41,037 nucleotides of DNA from an uncultured Oribacterium sp. (GCA_900770445.1 CAAGKO010000060.1:1-41037); one strand, 5' to 3'. Shown: positions 1 to 8,263, numbered from the stretch's first letter. Notes: generated from the letters alone by a model not told the origin. Program-made: numbers and translations.

Positions 1-60
1 CCGCTACCGGGCGGACTCCGGACTTACACCGGTTAGAAACGTGCGCCGCCAGGCGCACAT
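1..60. other. Left-edge sequence of unknown nature with a GC-rich hairpin
   Basis: No gene start is visible here. A short hairpin GTGCGCC-gcca-GGCGCAC lies at about 41-57, just after a GGACTTACACCGGTTAG stretch. It could be the 3' end of an element or gene that begins left of the window. Nothing in the window identifies it. Confidence 0.25.
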
Positions 61-66
61 CAAAAT

Positions 67-105
67 AATCCCTGCAGGGCATCGCCTGCAGGGATTTCTC
101 TATAT
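67..105 (-). terminator. Hairpin downstream of rny
   Basis: The stem ATCCCTGCAGG / CCTGCAGGGAT (about 69-95) has a short loop and lies about 30 nt past the rny stop codon. On the plus strand it is followed by TTTCTC, on the minus strand by TATTTTG. It probably ends rny transcription and may also act on a plus-strand transcript entering from the left. Confidence 0.6.
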
Positions 106-125
106 CATATGATGATTTATTCTGT

Positions 126-1667
126 TTACTTCGCGTAGTCTACGGCACGGGATTCGCGGATCACGTTGACCTTGATGACGCCAGGATACTGCATCTGATC
201 CTGAATCTGCTTCGCGATATCGTGTGCCATGATGGTCATATCATCGTCGGATACCTGATCCGGGACAACCATGATACGTACTTCTCGTCCGGCCTGAACG
301 GCGAAGGACTTCTCTACGCCCTTATAGGAGTTCGTGATATCCTCGAGCTCCTTCAGACGGTTCGTGTAGGTCTCGAGGGACTTACGACGTGCACCCGGAC
401 GGGCTGCGGAAATCGCATCCGCTGCAGCGACGAGGCAGGCGATCAGGGATGTCGGCTCGATGCCTCCATGATGTGATGCCACGGTATTGATGACCACCTC
501 CGGCTCATGATACTTCTTGCAGAGATCAACGCCGAGCTGGACGTGCGTTCCTTCCATATCATGATCGATGGCCTTACCGATATCATGCAGCAGGCCGGCT
601 CTCTTCGCCATACGAACGTCGAGTCCGAGCTCCTCGGCGAGGAGTCCTGCGATCTGTGCGACCTCAACGGAGTGACGCAGTGCATTCTGACCATAGGAGG
701 TACGGAACTTCATACGGCCGAGAAGCTTTACCAGCTCCGGATTCAGACCGTGTACGCCGACCTCGAGGACAGCGGCATCACCCTCCTCACGGATGGTTTC
801 GTCGACTTCCTTCTGTGCCTTCTCTACGACCTCTTCGATTCTCGCCGGATGGATACGTCCATCGACGATGAGCTTCTCGAGGGCGATTCTTGCGACCTCA
901 CGGCGCACCGGATCAAATCCGGAAAGTACAACCGCCTCCGGCGTATCATCAACGATCAGCTCTACGCCGGTCAGCTGCTCCAGTGTACGGATATTACGTC
1001 CCTCACGGCCGATGATGCGGCCCTTCATATCATCATTCGGAAGCTGCACGACGGAAACGGTTGACTCCGTCACCTGATCGGCTGCACAACGCTGAATCGC
1101 ATCCACAATATAGTTGCGGGCACTCTTCTCTGCTTCTTCCTTCGCCTGGTTGTCGTACTCGCGAATCATCTTCGCATAGTCATGCTTCGTATCCTCTTCG
1201 AGAGACTTCAGAAGCTCTGACTTCGCCTGATCTCTCGTAAGGCCGGATACACGCTCGAGCTCGGTCACCTTCTGGTTATGCAGCTCGTCGATCTCCGCTT
1301 CCTTCTGCTGCATCCGATCCTGCTGTTTCCGGAGCTCCTGCTCCTTCTGATCCAGGGCTACGGCCTTCTTCTCAGATGCTTCCTCTCTCTTCAGCATGCG
1401 GTGCTCGAGATCGGATACTTCCTTACGACGGTCCTTGATCTCCTTATCGAGATCGTTTTTCGCCTTTAATGCCTCTTCCTTCGTTTCGAGAAGAGCTTCA
1501 CGCTTCTTATTCTCAGCTGTTCTGATCGCATCATCGATGATCTCTCTGGATTTCTTCTCAGCGGAGCCGACTGTTTTTTCGAAGTCGCTCTTTGCCTTAT
1601 TCGATCCAGCGAAGAACATAATGAGGCCTACCACAACGGCCACTGCCACAACGATAACGATGGTCAC
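126..1667 (-). CDS. rny: Ribonuclease Y
   Basis: RNase Y is the membrane-anchored endoribonuclease that starts mRNA turnover in many Firmicutes. The 513-residue protein has one N-terminal membrane segment (about residues 2-22), a long charged coiled coil (about 25-195), a KH RNA-binding domain with the GRIIGREGRNIR motif, and an HD hydrolase domain with LLHDIGKA. Its length matches the usual ~520 residues. The reading frame is open 44 codons further upstream, but the GTG at 1667 follows AAGGAGG at 8 nt and directly precedes the membrane segment, so it was chosen. The upstream extension does not look like RNase Y. The gene is monocistronic with a hairpin behind it. Confidence 0.95.
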   Translation of the reverse strand: MTIVIVVAVAVVVGLIMFFAGSNKAKSDFEKTVGSAEKKSREIIDDAIRTAENKKREALLETKEEALKAKNDLDKEIKDRRKEVSDLEHRMLKREEASEKKAVALDQKEQELRKQQDRMQQKEAEIDELHNQKVTELERVSGLTRDQAKSELLKSLEEDTKHDYAKMIREYDNQAKEEAEKSARNYIVDAIQRCAADQVTESTVSVVQLPNDDMKGRIIGREGRNIRTLEQLTGVELIVDDTPEAVVLSGFDPVRREVARIALEKLIVDGRIHPARIEEVVEKAQKEVDETIREEGDAAVLEVGVHGLNPELVKLLGRMKFRTSYGQNALRHSVEVAQIAGLLAEELGLDVRMAKRAGLLHDIGKAIDHDMEGTHVQLGVDLCKKYHEPEVVINTVASHHGGIEPTSLIACLVAAADAISAARPGARRKSLETYTNRLKELEDITNSYKGVEKSFAVQAGREVRIMVVPDQVSDDDMTIMAHDIAKQIQDQMQYPGVIKVNVIRESRAVDYAK

Positions 1668-1866
1668 TTTGTGTTCCTCCTTCACTATTATGTTGTTAAT
1701 GTACAAACAGATATGTGAACGAGTCAAAACGGCAGACTGCCCGTCCCGGCCCAGACCAATTCTATTTATAATACCGCTTATATTTGAAATTATTTTCAAA
1801 TTACATTAACTCAACCATTTAATTTTATATAAATATAACAACCATGTCAACAAGAAGGGGAGGAAC

Positions 1867-1902
1867 AAAAAACTGTCCGCAGCTTCCTGCGAACAGTTTT
1901 TT
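1867..1902 (-). terminator. Bidirectional terminator downstream of ohrR
   Basis: The arms AAAAAACTGT and ACAGTTTTTT enclose a further CGCAG/CTGCG stem with a four-base loop, giving T-runs on both strands. It lies 16 nt past the stop of the OhrR-like gene, which it should terminate. Confidence 0.85.
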
Positions 1903-1917
1903 CATACATAGCGCTTC

Positions 1918-2364
1918 CTATGCGATGGAGGCTTCGACACCGTCCAGCGTCTTATAAAGCAGTGTATACAGTGCATGGATCTCATCCTTCTGAAGCTGCA
2001 TACATGCGTTGATTTCCTGCGGGATATCGAGTGCGTCTTCCCGAAGCGCCTCTCCCTTCTCCGTGATGGAGACGTCCAGTGCACGCTCGTCGCTGTGTGA
2101 GCGGGCCCGTCGGATGAGTCCCTTCGTCTCGAGACGCTTCAGCAACGGGGTCAATGTACCGGAATCCAGGTACAGATTCTCTCCGAGGGTCTTTACATTC
2201 ACGCTTTTCTTTTCCCACAGTACCATCATCACGATGTACTGCGTATAGGTCAGATCCAGTTTATCCAGAAACGGCTTATAGTGCCGTACGACCTCCTTCG
2301 CACATGCATAGAGCGGGAAGCAAAGCTGGTTTTCAAGTTTTAAGCAATCGTATTTATCTGCCAT
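1918..2364 (-). CDS. ohrR: MarR-family organic hydroperoxide sensor, OhrR-like
   Basis: OhrR proteins are dimeric winged-helix repressors that are inactivated when a reactive N-terminal cysteine is oxidised by organic peroxides. The 148-residue protein has the characteristic opening KLENQLCFPLYA, which places a cysteine at residue 15, the position of the redox cysteine in Bacillus OhrR. The helix-turn-helix/wing region includes GENLYLDSGTLTPLLKRLE and the DERA motif. More cysteines lie at 7, 21 and 121, and Cys121 could act as a resolving cysteine as in two-cysteine OhrR types. The start ATG follows GGAGGG and gives the family's usual N-terminus; the frame is open 21 codons further upstream. 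No ohr peroxidase gene is adjacent, so its target must be elsewhere unless it only controls itself. Confidence 0.85.
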   Translation of the reverse strand: MADKYDCLKLENQLCFPLYACAKEVVRHYKPFLDKLDLTYTQYIVMMVLWEKKSVNVKTLGENLYLDSGTLTPLLKRLETKGLIRRARSHSDERALDVSITEKGEALREDALDIPQEINACMQLQKDEIHALYTLLYKTLDGVEASIA

Positions 2365-2422
2365 GATACCCTCCGGCTGTTTTTCGTCACGAATCGGTAT
2401 CTTAGCATAAGTCCTCGGGGCA

Positions 2423-2437
2423 TGCAATTATATTTTA
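2423..2437. promoter_or_regulatory. Candidate OhrR operator over a TATAAT box
   Basis: TGCAATTATATTTTA matches 12 of 15 positions of the TACAATTAAATTGTA type of inverted repeat known for Bacillus OhrR. It overlaps a minus-strand TATAAT (2427-2432) about 60 nt upstream of the ohrR start. This suggests autoregulation. No good -35 box is visible. Confidence 0.4.
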
Positions 2438-2498
2438 CACGACTGATTCTGCCTGTATACATATCCCGGCCGCTTTCACATGCGTCCACTGTAACAGC

Positions 2499-3329
2499 TC
2501 ACGAAGCATCGTGCATGAAGCTTCCACATCGAGTCGGCAGCAGTGAAAACAGTCGATGCACGAGGAAGGCACCGAGGATGACGCAGCCGAGGTACAGAAG
2601 GATCCCGGCCGGGCGTCCGATGACGGCATCGATGGAACGGAACACCGGCTGGGAGCTGAGATGATACGGGGTGATGTAGAACATATCGCAGTCACCATAG
2701 CGGTGCAGGGCGAGGTTGATGAGCTCTGCGAGGACGGCGGCGATGCCGAAGATCGGCAAGGTACGCCGGAACCCCCGGCAGGACCGGTCCGAAAGTCCGG
2801 TGACATGAATATAGAGCGCTGTCAGCAGCATCACGATGTGCCAGAGGAAGCCATGGGCAGTCAGCAGCGGATGTCCCGGATGCATGAGGCCCTCATGTAC
2901 GATCAGCGCCAGCGCGCCACCGAGAAATCCGTAGTCCTGCAGAAAGGTCAGGAGGGCACGCCTGATGATGAAGGCACGCCGCCCTGTACGCTTCCGCAGC
3001 ATGCCATAGAGGAGGGCGAGGTACATCGGAAGGGAACAGAGCTGAAACGGGAAGTACCAGACATTATACTGTCCGCCTTCCACGAGAAGCCACAGCGTCA
3101 GCTGCTTCCAGAGCTCCATCACGATCAGCACGATGCCGGCGACGACGACCGGCTTTCCATACATCCGATCCCGCGCCAACGCCTCTCTCATCCCGGATTC
3201 ACTGTTTTCAGATTTCATTACGGATGTTGCTTTTTCGGATTCTGTTGTATCTGTCCTGTTCTTCATCTTCTCGTGCAGCCTCTCACGTACGTATGCGTCC
3301 GCGCATCGATGCCGATGCTTCATCCCCAT
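2499..3329 (-). CDS. YwaF/TMEM164-like integral membrane protein
   Basis: This 276-residue protein has about six to seven membrane segments beginning near residue 60, after a hydrophilic N-terminal stretch. It carries FPFQLCSLPMYLAL and histidines in or near membrane segments (HEGLMHPGH, HGFLWH), a pattern of the YwaF (TIGR02206) family, whose function is unknown. The first ATG follows AGGAAG at about 8 nt. A start at residue 22 or later is also possible because the first ~55 residues are poorly conserved in character. It stands alone between ohrR and recX, and no function can be assigned. Confidence 0.65.
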   Translation of the reverse strand: MGMKHRHRCADAYVRERLHEKMKNRTDTTESEKATSVMKSENSESGMREALARDRMYGKPVVVAGIVLIVMELWKQLTLWLLVEGGQYNVWYFPFQLCSLPMYLALLYGMLRKRTGRRAFIIRRALLTFLQDYGFLGGALALIVHEGLMHPGHPLLTAHGFLWHIVMLLTALYIHVTGLSDRSCRGFRRTLPIFGIAAVLAELINLALHRYGDCDMFYITPYHLSSQPVFRSIDAVIGRPAGILLYLGCVILGAFLVHRLFSLLPTRCGSFMHDAS

Positions 3330-3353
3330 CTTTTACGCTTCCTGTGATCATCT

Positions 3354-3437
3354 GTCAAGGCTGAAGGTGAAGAAGCCTCAACTCGAGCGAGGCATCAACA
3401 GCTTTCAAACCACGGTCAAGGCTGCGGGTGAAGAAGC
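3354..3437. repeat. Short direct repeat abutting the recX stop
   Basis: A 23-nt unit (3354-3376, 3415-3437) is repeated with two differences at a period of 61 bp. The copy nearer recX touches its stop codon. The same arrangement is seen behind tetR and purC. Confidence 0.7.
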
Positions 3438-4027
3438 TACAGGCTTTCCTCTGTATCGAGTGTCAGTGCCCGTGTCACGAGCTCATAGCTGAAGCCCTTC
3501 CGGAGCAGTGCGGCATAGAGCTTCCGCTTCTCCTCTACGCCGAGTGACTCCGTATCCTTACACTTCTTACGAATCGCCCGCTGCACGGCGGCAAGCTCCG
3601 CGTCGCCGGCACGCGTATCGTCTGCGCGGAAGGCATCCATCGCCGCACGGATCTCCGCCTGTCCGACGCCCCGCTGGTACAGCTTCTGCTCGATTTCCCG
3701 AAGCGACTTCTGTCCGGCATAGGTTTTAATCAGCTGCTCGGCGAAGCGGCGGTCATCGATATAGCCATAGCTCTTCAGCATCTTCATCGCTTCATCGATG
3801 ATGTCCTCCGTGTATTTTCCGGATTTCCGAAGCTTCTCCCGAAGACGGGACTCGCTCTTCTCCGAATGCTCGATGAGATAGAGGCAGCGCTCCTTACAGC
3901 GATTCACGAGCTTCTCCCGCTCGCTCAGCTGATCCGGATCCAGCACATATCGCTCACCGCCACCATGCTCTCTCTGAAAATCTTCCAGACTTTTCAATGA
4001 CGTGTCCTTTCCCGTAGATTCATGCAC
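3437..4027 (-). CDS. recX: Regulatory protein RecX
   Basis: RecX binds RecA filaments and modulates recombinase activity. The 196-residue protein is built of three-helix repeats, with family motifs SESRLREKL, YGYIDDRRFAEQLI and LRKGFSYELVTRAL. Its position directly behind recA is typical. The start is GTG at 4027, preceded by AAGGA at a suitable distance. A strong terminator separates it from recA by about 36 nt, so it may be expressed mainly by read-through. The first ~35 residues are hydrophilic and look less like the family core. Confidence 0.88.
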   Translation of the reverse strand: MHESTGKDTSLKSLEDFQREHGGGERYVLDPDQLSEREKLVNRCKERCLYLIEHSEKSESRLREKLRKSGKYTEDIIDEAMKMLKSYGYIDDRRFAEQLIKTYAGQKSLREIEQKLYQRGVGQAEIRAAMDAFRADDTRAGDAELAAVQRAIRKKCKDTESLGVEEKRKLYAALLRKGFSYELVTRALTLDTEESL

Positions 4028-4062
4028 CTTTTCGTCCTTCGTATGATGCTCATGAATCTGTA

Positions 4063-4100
4063 CAAAAAAGCCGGATCATTCCCATCGGAATCATCCGGCT
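4063..4100 (-). terminator. Terminator between recA and recX
   Basis: A perfect 14-bp stem (AGCCGGATCATTCC / GGAATCATCCGGCT) with a four-base loop is followed by a T-run on the minus strand. It lies just behind the recA stop codon and would reduce recX expression relative to recA. Confidence 0.9.
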
Positions 4101-4117
4101 GATTTGAAAATGTAGTA

Positions 4118-5227
4118 TTACATCTGATCCTCTTCGTCCACATCGTCCGACGGCATCTGCTGCGCAGCCGCAGCCGCCTCGGCAAACTCGTCCTTCGGCA
4201 GGCCGTACTTCTCGCGTACGAGACCTTCGATCTCCGCCATGATCGCCGGATTCTGACGGAGGTACTCCTTCGCATTCTCACGGCCCTGTCCGATCTTTTC
4301 GCCATTATAGGCGAACCATGCTCCGGACTTCTCGACGATGTTCTCATTGACCGCAAGATCCAGGACGTCACCGGCCTTCGAGATACCCTCGCCGAACATA
4401 ACATCGAACTCTGCCTGCTTAAACGGCGGGGCGATCTTGTTCTTTACCACCTTTACACGTACACGGTTACCGGCGGCATCCCCGTTCTGTTTCAGGGTCT
4501 CCACCCGACGGATATCCAGTCGTACGGAGGCGTAGAACTTCAGTGCCCGTCCACCGGTCGTCGTCTCCGGGTTTCCAAACATCACGCCGACCTTCTCACG
4601 CAGCTGGTTGATGAAGATCAGGATACAGTTCGACTTCGCGATGACCGCCGTCAGTTTACGAAGCGCCTGCGACATAAGTCGAGCCTGCAGACCGACGTGG
4701 CTGTCGCCCATCTCACCATCGATCTCCGCCTTCGGAACGAGAGCGGCGACCGAGTCGATGACCAGGATGTCGATCGCGCCGGAGCGCACCATCGTCTCGG
4801 CGATCTCCAGTGCCTGCTCACCGGAATCCGGCTGGGAAATATAGAGATTATCGATATCGACGCCGATGTTCTGCGCGTACTTCGGATCCAGTGCATGCTC
4901 CGCATCGATGAAGCCGGCGATTCCGCCACGCTTCTGTACTTCGGCCACGGCATGTAGCGCGAGGGTCGTCTTACCGGAGGACTCCGGTCCATAGATCTCG
5001 ATGATTCTTCCCTTCGGGTAGCCGCCGGCACCGAGCGCGATATCCAGGGAAAGGGATCCGGTCGGTACGGTTTCGATGTTTAGATTTGCGGCGGACTCAC
5101 CGAGCTTCATGATCGAACCCTTACCAAAATTCTTTTCGATCTGTGTGAGTGCCACATCCAGGGCCTTCAGCTTCTGGTCATGATCCTGATTGTAGTCAAC
5201 CGGTGCCTTACTGGTCTTCGCTGCCAT
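4118..5227 (-). CDS. recA: Recombinase RecA
   Basis: RecA is the ATP-dependent strand-exchange protein that also triggers the SOS response. The 369-residue sequence carries Walker A GPESSGKTT at 80-88, the DIDNLYISQPDSGEQALEI block, DSVAALVPKAEI (Walker B), FINQLREKVGVMFGNPE (loops L1/L2) and an acidic C-terminus ending DDVDEEDQM. The start ATG follows GGAGG at 6 nt. A -35/-10 promoter and a LexA/DinR-like box lie upstream. Confidence 0.98.
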   Translation of the reverse strand: MAAKTSKAPVDYNQDHDQKLKALDVALTQIEKNFGKGSIMKLGESAANLNIETVPTGSLSLDIALGAGGYPKGRIIEIYGPESSGKTTLALHAVAEVQKRGGIAGFIDAEHALDPKYAQNIGVDIDNLYISQPDSGEQALEIAETMVRSGAIDILVIDSVAALVPKAEIDGEMGDSHVGLQARLMSQALRKLTAVIAKSNCILIFINQLREKVGVMFGNPETTTGGRALKFYASVRLDIRRVETLKQNGDAAGNRVRVKVVKNKIAPPFKQAEFDVMFGEGISKAGDVLDLAVNENIVEKSGAWFAYNGEKIGQGRENAKEYLRQNPAIMAEIEGLVREKYGLPKDEFAEAAAAAQQMPSDDVDEEDQM

Positions 5228-5241
5228 GTCTATCCTCCATA

Positions 5242-5255
5242 AAAACGTATGTTCT
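5242..5255. promoter_or_regulatory. LexA/DinR-type SOS box of recA
   Basis: On the minus strand the site reads AGAACATACGTTTT, matching the Firmicute consensus CGAACRNRYGTTYG in its GAAC and GTT cores. It lies between the predicted transcription start and the GGAGG of recA, so a bound repressor would block early elongation. Confidence 0.7.
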
Positions 5256-5266
5256 TTTAATTTACC

Positions 5267-5295
5267 ATTTTAAGCTTAAATCACGTCGCTGTCAA
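5267..5295 (-). promoter_or_regulatory. recA promoter
   Basis: A perfect TTGACA (5290-5295) and TAAAAT (5267-5272) are separated by 17 bp on the minus strand. The predicted start lies just upstream of the SOS box. Confidence 0.8.
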
Positions 5296-5663
5296 GGAGT
5301 ATACTCTTTCCTTTTCCTTTGCACGAAGTATAGCATAGTGTTTTTTCTTTGAATATAGTCGTTATGCAGACCATAGTCTGTCTGCGGACCATAGTTCTAG
5401 TCTGCGGACAGACCAGAAAAAACGATGCACAAAACCTGCGCAGGAGACACTTTTTCAAGCTTTCCGACATCCCATATACTGACACATGGGGTGCGCATAA
5501 TTTTGCACATCGTTTATTAAAATTTTTATTTCCGTATCATTTTTACGTCGTCAATTCACCGTGAACAGCAACTTGTTCCCAGCTCATTCCCATCCTGCCG
5601 GTGCGCCGGGGCTCCTGCAGAAGCGCATCCGAACCGCACCTTATCTCGGTGCAGTCTGAGACA
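5296..5663. other. Intergenic region with direct and inverted repeats
   Basis: No convincing gene is present. Two copies each of GACCATAGT and GTCTGCGGAC are interleaved at about 5368-5412. A 15-nt inverted repeat (5420-5434 and 5501-5515) brackets a ~65-nt interior with a second TGCGCA pair, and T-rich sequence follows on the plus strand. No clear terminator for the TolC-like operon is visible on the minus strand. Confidence 0.5.
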
Positions 5664-6920
5664 TCACATGATGCCCTGCAGTGCGTTCTGGTAGTTCAGC
5701 ACGGCCGCGGAGGCGTTGATGGCGGACATGTCCGCCTGCATCTTCGATGCGATATACTGCATCGATGCGGCCTTATAATCCGTGAGGCTCATCATACCGG
5801 CCGCCAGCATACGCTCCGCCGAGGCCTTCTGCCGATCCGCGATCTGAAAGCCGAGCTGCGCCGATTCAACGTCTGTACCCGCCTGTACGGCCGCGTTATA
5901 GAGCTCCGTCATCGTGATATTGAGGTCCTGCTCTGCCGATCTCCGCTGGATATCCGTCGCGGTATAGCCGGTGATGTTCTTATCTTCCATGCGCATCGCA
6001 CTGCCATAGGCCACATTATGCAGCCGTGCCTCGGCGATGTCCGCCTCGAGGTTCCGGCTGGCCATGAAGCTCGCGTCATACGCCGGAAGCTTTCCGATCG
6101 TCACCTTCGCGGTATCCGCCGCACTCCATCCGAGCGTCAGCGCGATGGCATCCTTCACGGAACGAAGCTTCTCCTCGGTGTCGGAGAGGCTCAGCTTCGC
6201 GCCCTCGAGATTCACCTTCGCCTGCTGCACCTCGAGCGCCGTCGCCGAGCCGAGGGCCTGCTGCCGCACAGCACGCTCATACATCCCTTCGTACATCGCG
6301 ACCTGATCCGCGTACATCTCCCGAAGCTCCACAAGACTCTGGTAGCCGACGAAGGCACTGTTCATACCTGCAATCAGCGCCACCTTCGTCGGATGCAGTC
6401 CCTGCTTCAGCTTCGTCACGAGGGTCGAAATACCGCATTCTGTCTGGTTCTGTTTTCCGGCTAGACCCGTGCCGCCGGCGGTACCGATCATGCCTTCCAG
6501 CACCTGCACCTGCATCAGTAGCGCCTGCTTCTCCTCTGCGCTCGTACTGTCCGCCGCCCGATCCCGGAGATCCGAGATGGTGTCTCTCAGATCACGGATC
6601 GTACTCGACAGCGCATCCGTCATCTGCACCATGCCGTCGGCTCGTCCATCGATCTTCGCCGTCTGCGTGCGCCCGATGATGCTCCGGTACTCCACGAGAT
6701 CCGGGATCTCGCTGTACTCGATGACATCATCCATGAGCGCCGCCCAGGTGGCGTCATCCATACCGTCCGGTCGCCCCGAGGCATCCTGCCCCGTCAGTGT
6801 GTGGCTTTCACCGTACAGCGGATGGCTGACGGTCGTGGTCGCGGCCAATGCAGGCGATCCTAAGCCGTAGGCACCGAGTGTCAGGATCAGAAGCGCGGTC
6901 ATATATTTTTTCTTCTTCAT
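5664..6920 (-). CDS. TolC-like efflux channel protein A, apparently without barrel strands
   Basis: The 418-residue protein has a signal peptide (MKKKKYMTALLILTLGAY...ALAA). It contains TolC-family helical-repeat motifs, for example ALGSATALEVQQAKVNLEGAKL and a following LGW, with a second shorter repeat near the C-terminus (AAGMMSLTDYKAASMQY). TolC family proteins form the exit duct of tripartite pumps. Here the segments that normally form the amphipathic beta-hairpins between helices are replaced by short polar linkers, the protein is shorter than TolC (~470-490), and it does not end in an aromatic residue. It is the last gene of the efflux locus, 45 nt behind its paralogue. The ATG at 6920 with AGGAGA was preferred to a GTG two codons earlier. 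Confidence 0.75.
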   Translation of the reverse strand: MKKKKYMTALLILTLGAYGLGSPALAATTTVSHPLYGESHTLTGQDASGRPDGMDDATWAALMDDVIEYSEIPDLVEYRSIIGRTQTAKIDGRADGMVQMTDALSSTIRDLRDTISDLRDRAADSTSAEEKQALLMQVQVLEGMIGTAGGTGLAGKQNQTECGISTLVTKLKQGLHPTKVALIAGMNSAFVGYQSLVELREMYADQVAMYEGMYERAVRQQALGSATALEVQQAKVNLEGAKLSLSDTEEKLRSVKDAIALTLGWSAADTAKVTIGKLPAYDASFMASRNLEADIAEARLHNVAYGSAMRMEDKNITGYTATDIQRRSAEQDLNITMTELYNAAVQAGTDVESAQLGFQIADRQKASAERMLAAGMMSLTDYKAASMQYIASKMQADMSAINASAAVLNYQNALQGIM

Positions 6921-6965
6921 CGTCACTCTCCTGTTTATACGATCCGATGCATCTTATCCTGTACT

Positions 6966-8147
6966 TCAGGACGCACTGCTGCCCGCGAGGCCGTCACGGC
7001 CGGCGAGGTAGCTGAAGTATGCACTCTGAAGCGCATAGCGATCGAGCTTCACGGTATATTCTGCTGCCGCCGCACTGTACTGTGCATCCTCGAGATCACG
7101 CGCACTCGCTGCGCCTGCTGCGTAGCTGCGGGTCACACGTCCGAGGGTCGTCTGCTGATTCTGAAGATTCAGCTCTGCCTTCCGAAGCTCATTCTGTGCA
7201 CTCAGGACGGCGTTGTAGCGGGCCGTCATGTTTGACTGCACCTGATTCTCGTCGTTCGTCACGGTGATCTGCGTCGTGTTCTTCGTGCCATCGCTCTCGG
7301 CGAGCGCGAGCTTCCGCTGATCGATGCGCAGCTGATAATTATTCTGAAGTGCCGTCTGCGTATCCTGGGCGAGATCGATCGCCGCGATCATCGCGTCCGT
7401 CACCTCCGGCACCGCACAGATCTGCGGTGTCGCATCATAGTTCCAGCCGAGGTTCACGAGCACGGTCTGCCGTGCCTTCGTGGCATCCGCGGTCGCGGCC
7501 TGCAGCGCAGCCTCGGCATCCTTCGCCGTCTTCTGTGCCGTCAGCACCTCGAGCTCCGTACCGGTGCCCGCCTGCAGCTTCCGCTCGGCGACGCCGATCT
7601 TCGTCTCGTTATACTCCGCCGTCAGCTGATCGAGCTCCTTCGTAAGCTCCGAGGTATAGATCGCGATGATCTGCTGCCGGATGGCCTCCGTCATGTTCCG
7701 CTCGGTCTTCTGGTTCGTGAGCTCCACGATCTGACGGTCCGAATTCTGAATCGTCGTTTCGATCCCCGCGAGCGAGGTACTCCGGGTCATCTCTGCCGTG
7801 GCATCCAAGATGTCTCCGTTTCCCAGCGAATTCGAATACGTGTTCTCGATGGCGTCGAGCACATCATCGTAGTCGAGGTCATAGGTGCCGCTGTTCTCGT
7901 TATTCCGATAGTTCAGCCACATCGCCGACACCGTCGGATTATACTCATGCACGAGGTCCTGCAGCTCCTCCCAGCTGATCACATCATCACGCAGCGTCGC
8001 CCACTGCTCCGCCGTCCGCTCCCGCTCATAGGAGGTCTGCGCCGGCGCATAGTCCACCGTCGCGCCCGTCACGGCGAGGGCCTGTCCGGACATCGCCATG
8101 CTGAGCACGAGCGTCAGGACGGTCATCTGCTTTCTGCTTTTCTTCAT
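6966..8147 (-). CDS. TolC-like efflux channel protein B, apparently without barrel strands
   Basis: This 393-residue exported protein (signal peptide ending SGQALA) is a diverged paralogue of the downstream TolC-like protein. Both share an opening of the form WATLRDDV...L.DLV..Y. Family features are KLQAGTGTELEVLTAQKTAKDAEAAL followed by LGW, and the later repeat SYAAGAASARDLEDAQYSAAAAEYTVKL. As in its partner, the usual barrel-forming strands are not evident and the C-terminus is polar (GSSAS). The start ATG follows AAGGAGA. It probably assembles with the RND permease and membrane-fusion protein encoded just upstream, perhaps as a mixed oligomer with its paralogue. Confidence 0.75.
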   Translation of the reverse strand: MKKSRKQMTVLTLVLSMAMSGQALAVTGATVDYAPAQTSYERERTAEQWATLRDDVISWEELQDLVHEYNPTVSAMWLNYRNNENSGTYDLDYDDVLDAIENTYSNSLGNGDILDATAEMTRSTSLAGIETTIQNSDRQIVELTNQKTERNMTEAIRQQIIAIYTSELTKELDQLTAEYNETKIGVAERKLQAGTGTELEVLTAQKTAKDAEAALQAATADATKARQTVLVNLGWNYDATPQICAVPEVTDAMIAAIDLAQDTQTALQNNYQLRIDQRKLALAESDGTKNTTQITVTNDENQVQSNMTARYNAVLSAQNELRKAELNLQNQQTTLGRVTRSYAAGAASARDLEDAQYSAAAAEYTVKLDRYALQSAYFSYLAGRDGLAGSSAS

Positions 8148-8247
8148 TGAACTCTCCTTTTCGACGGACCGTCACATCCCGGCGGTCCGCCGCCTGTTTC
8201 TGCCAATGCAGGCATCCTGTCACGTTTCCGTGGCTATTTTACCACGA

Positions 8248-8263
8248 GTTAGCATATGCTAAC
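8248..8263. promoter_or_regulatory. Perfect 16-bp palindrome between the RND gene and the TolC-like genes
   Basis: GTTAGCATATGCTAAC is a perfect dyad 5 nt past the RND stop codon. On the minus strand a TAAAAT follows 11 nt later, with the dyad occupying the place of a -35 element. There is no T-run behind it on the minus strand, so it resembles an operator more than a terminator. Confidence 0.4.

Noticed and set aside
1668..1799. Upstream extension of the rny frame by 44 codons
   Set aside because: It has no ribosome binding site, puts a non-family sequence before the membrane anchor, and a GTG with AAGGAGG lies exactly at the family start.
5276..5485. 69-codon minus-strand frame in the recA-TolC gap
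   Set aside because: It covers the recA promoter and repeat region, has no binding site and no recognisable feature.
5664..8147. TolC-like genes taken as proof of a two-membrane (diderm) organism
   Set aside because: No outer-membrane biogenesis gene is in the window, the barrel strands seem absent, and other genes are of single-membrane Firmicute type.
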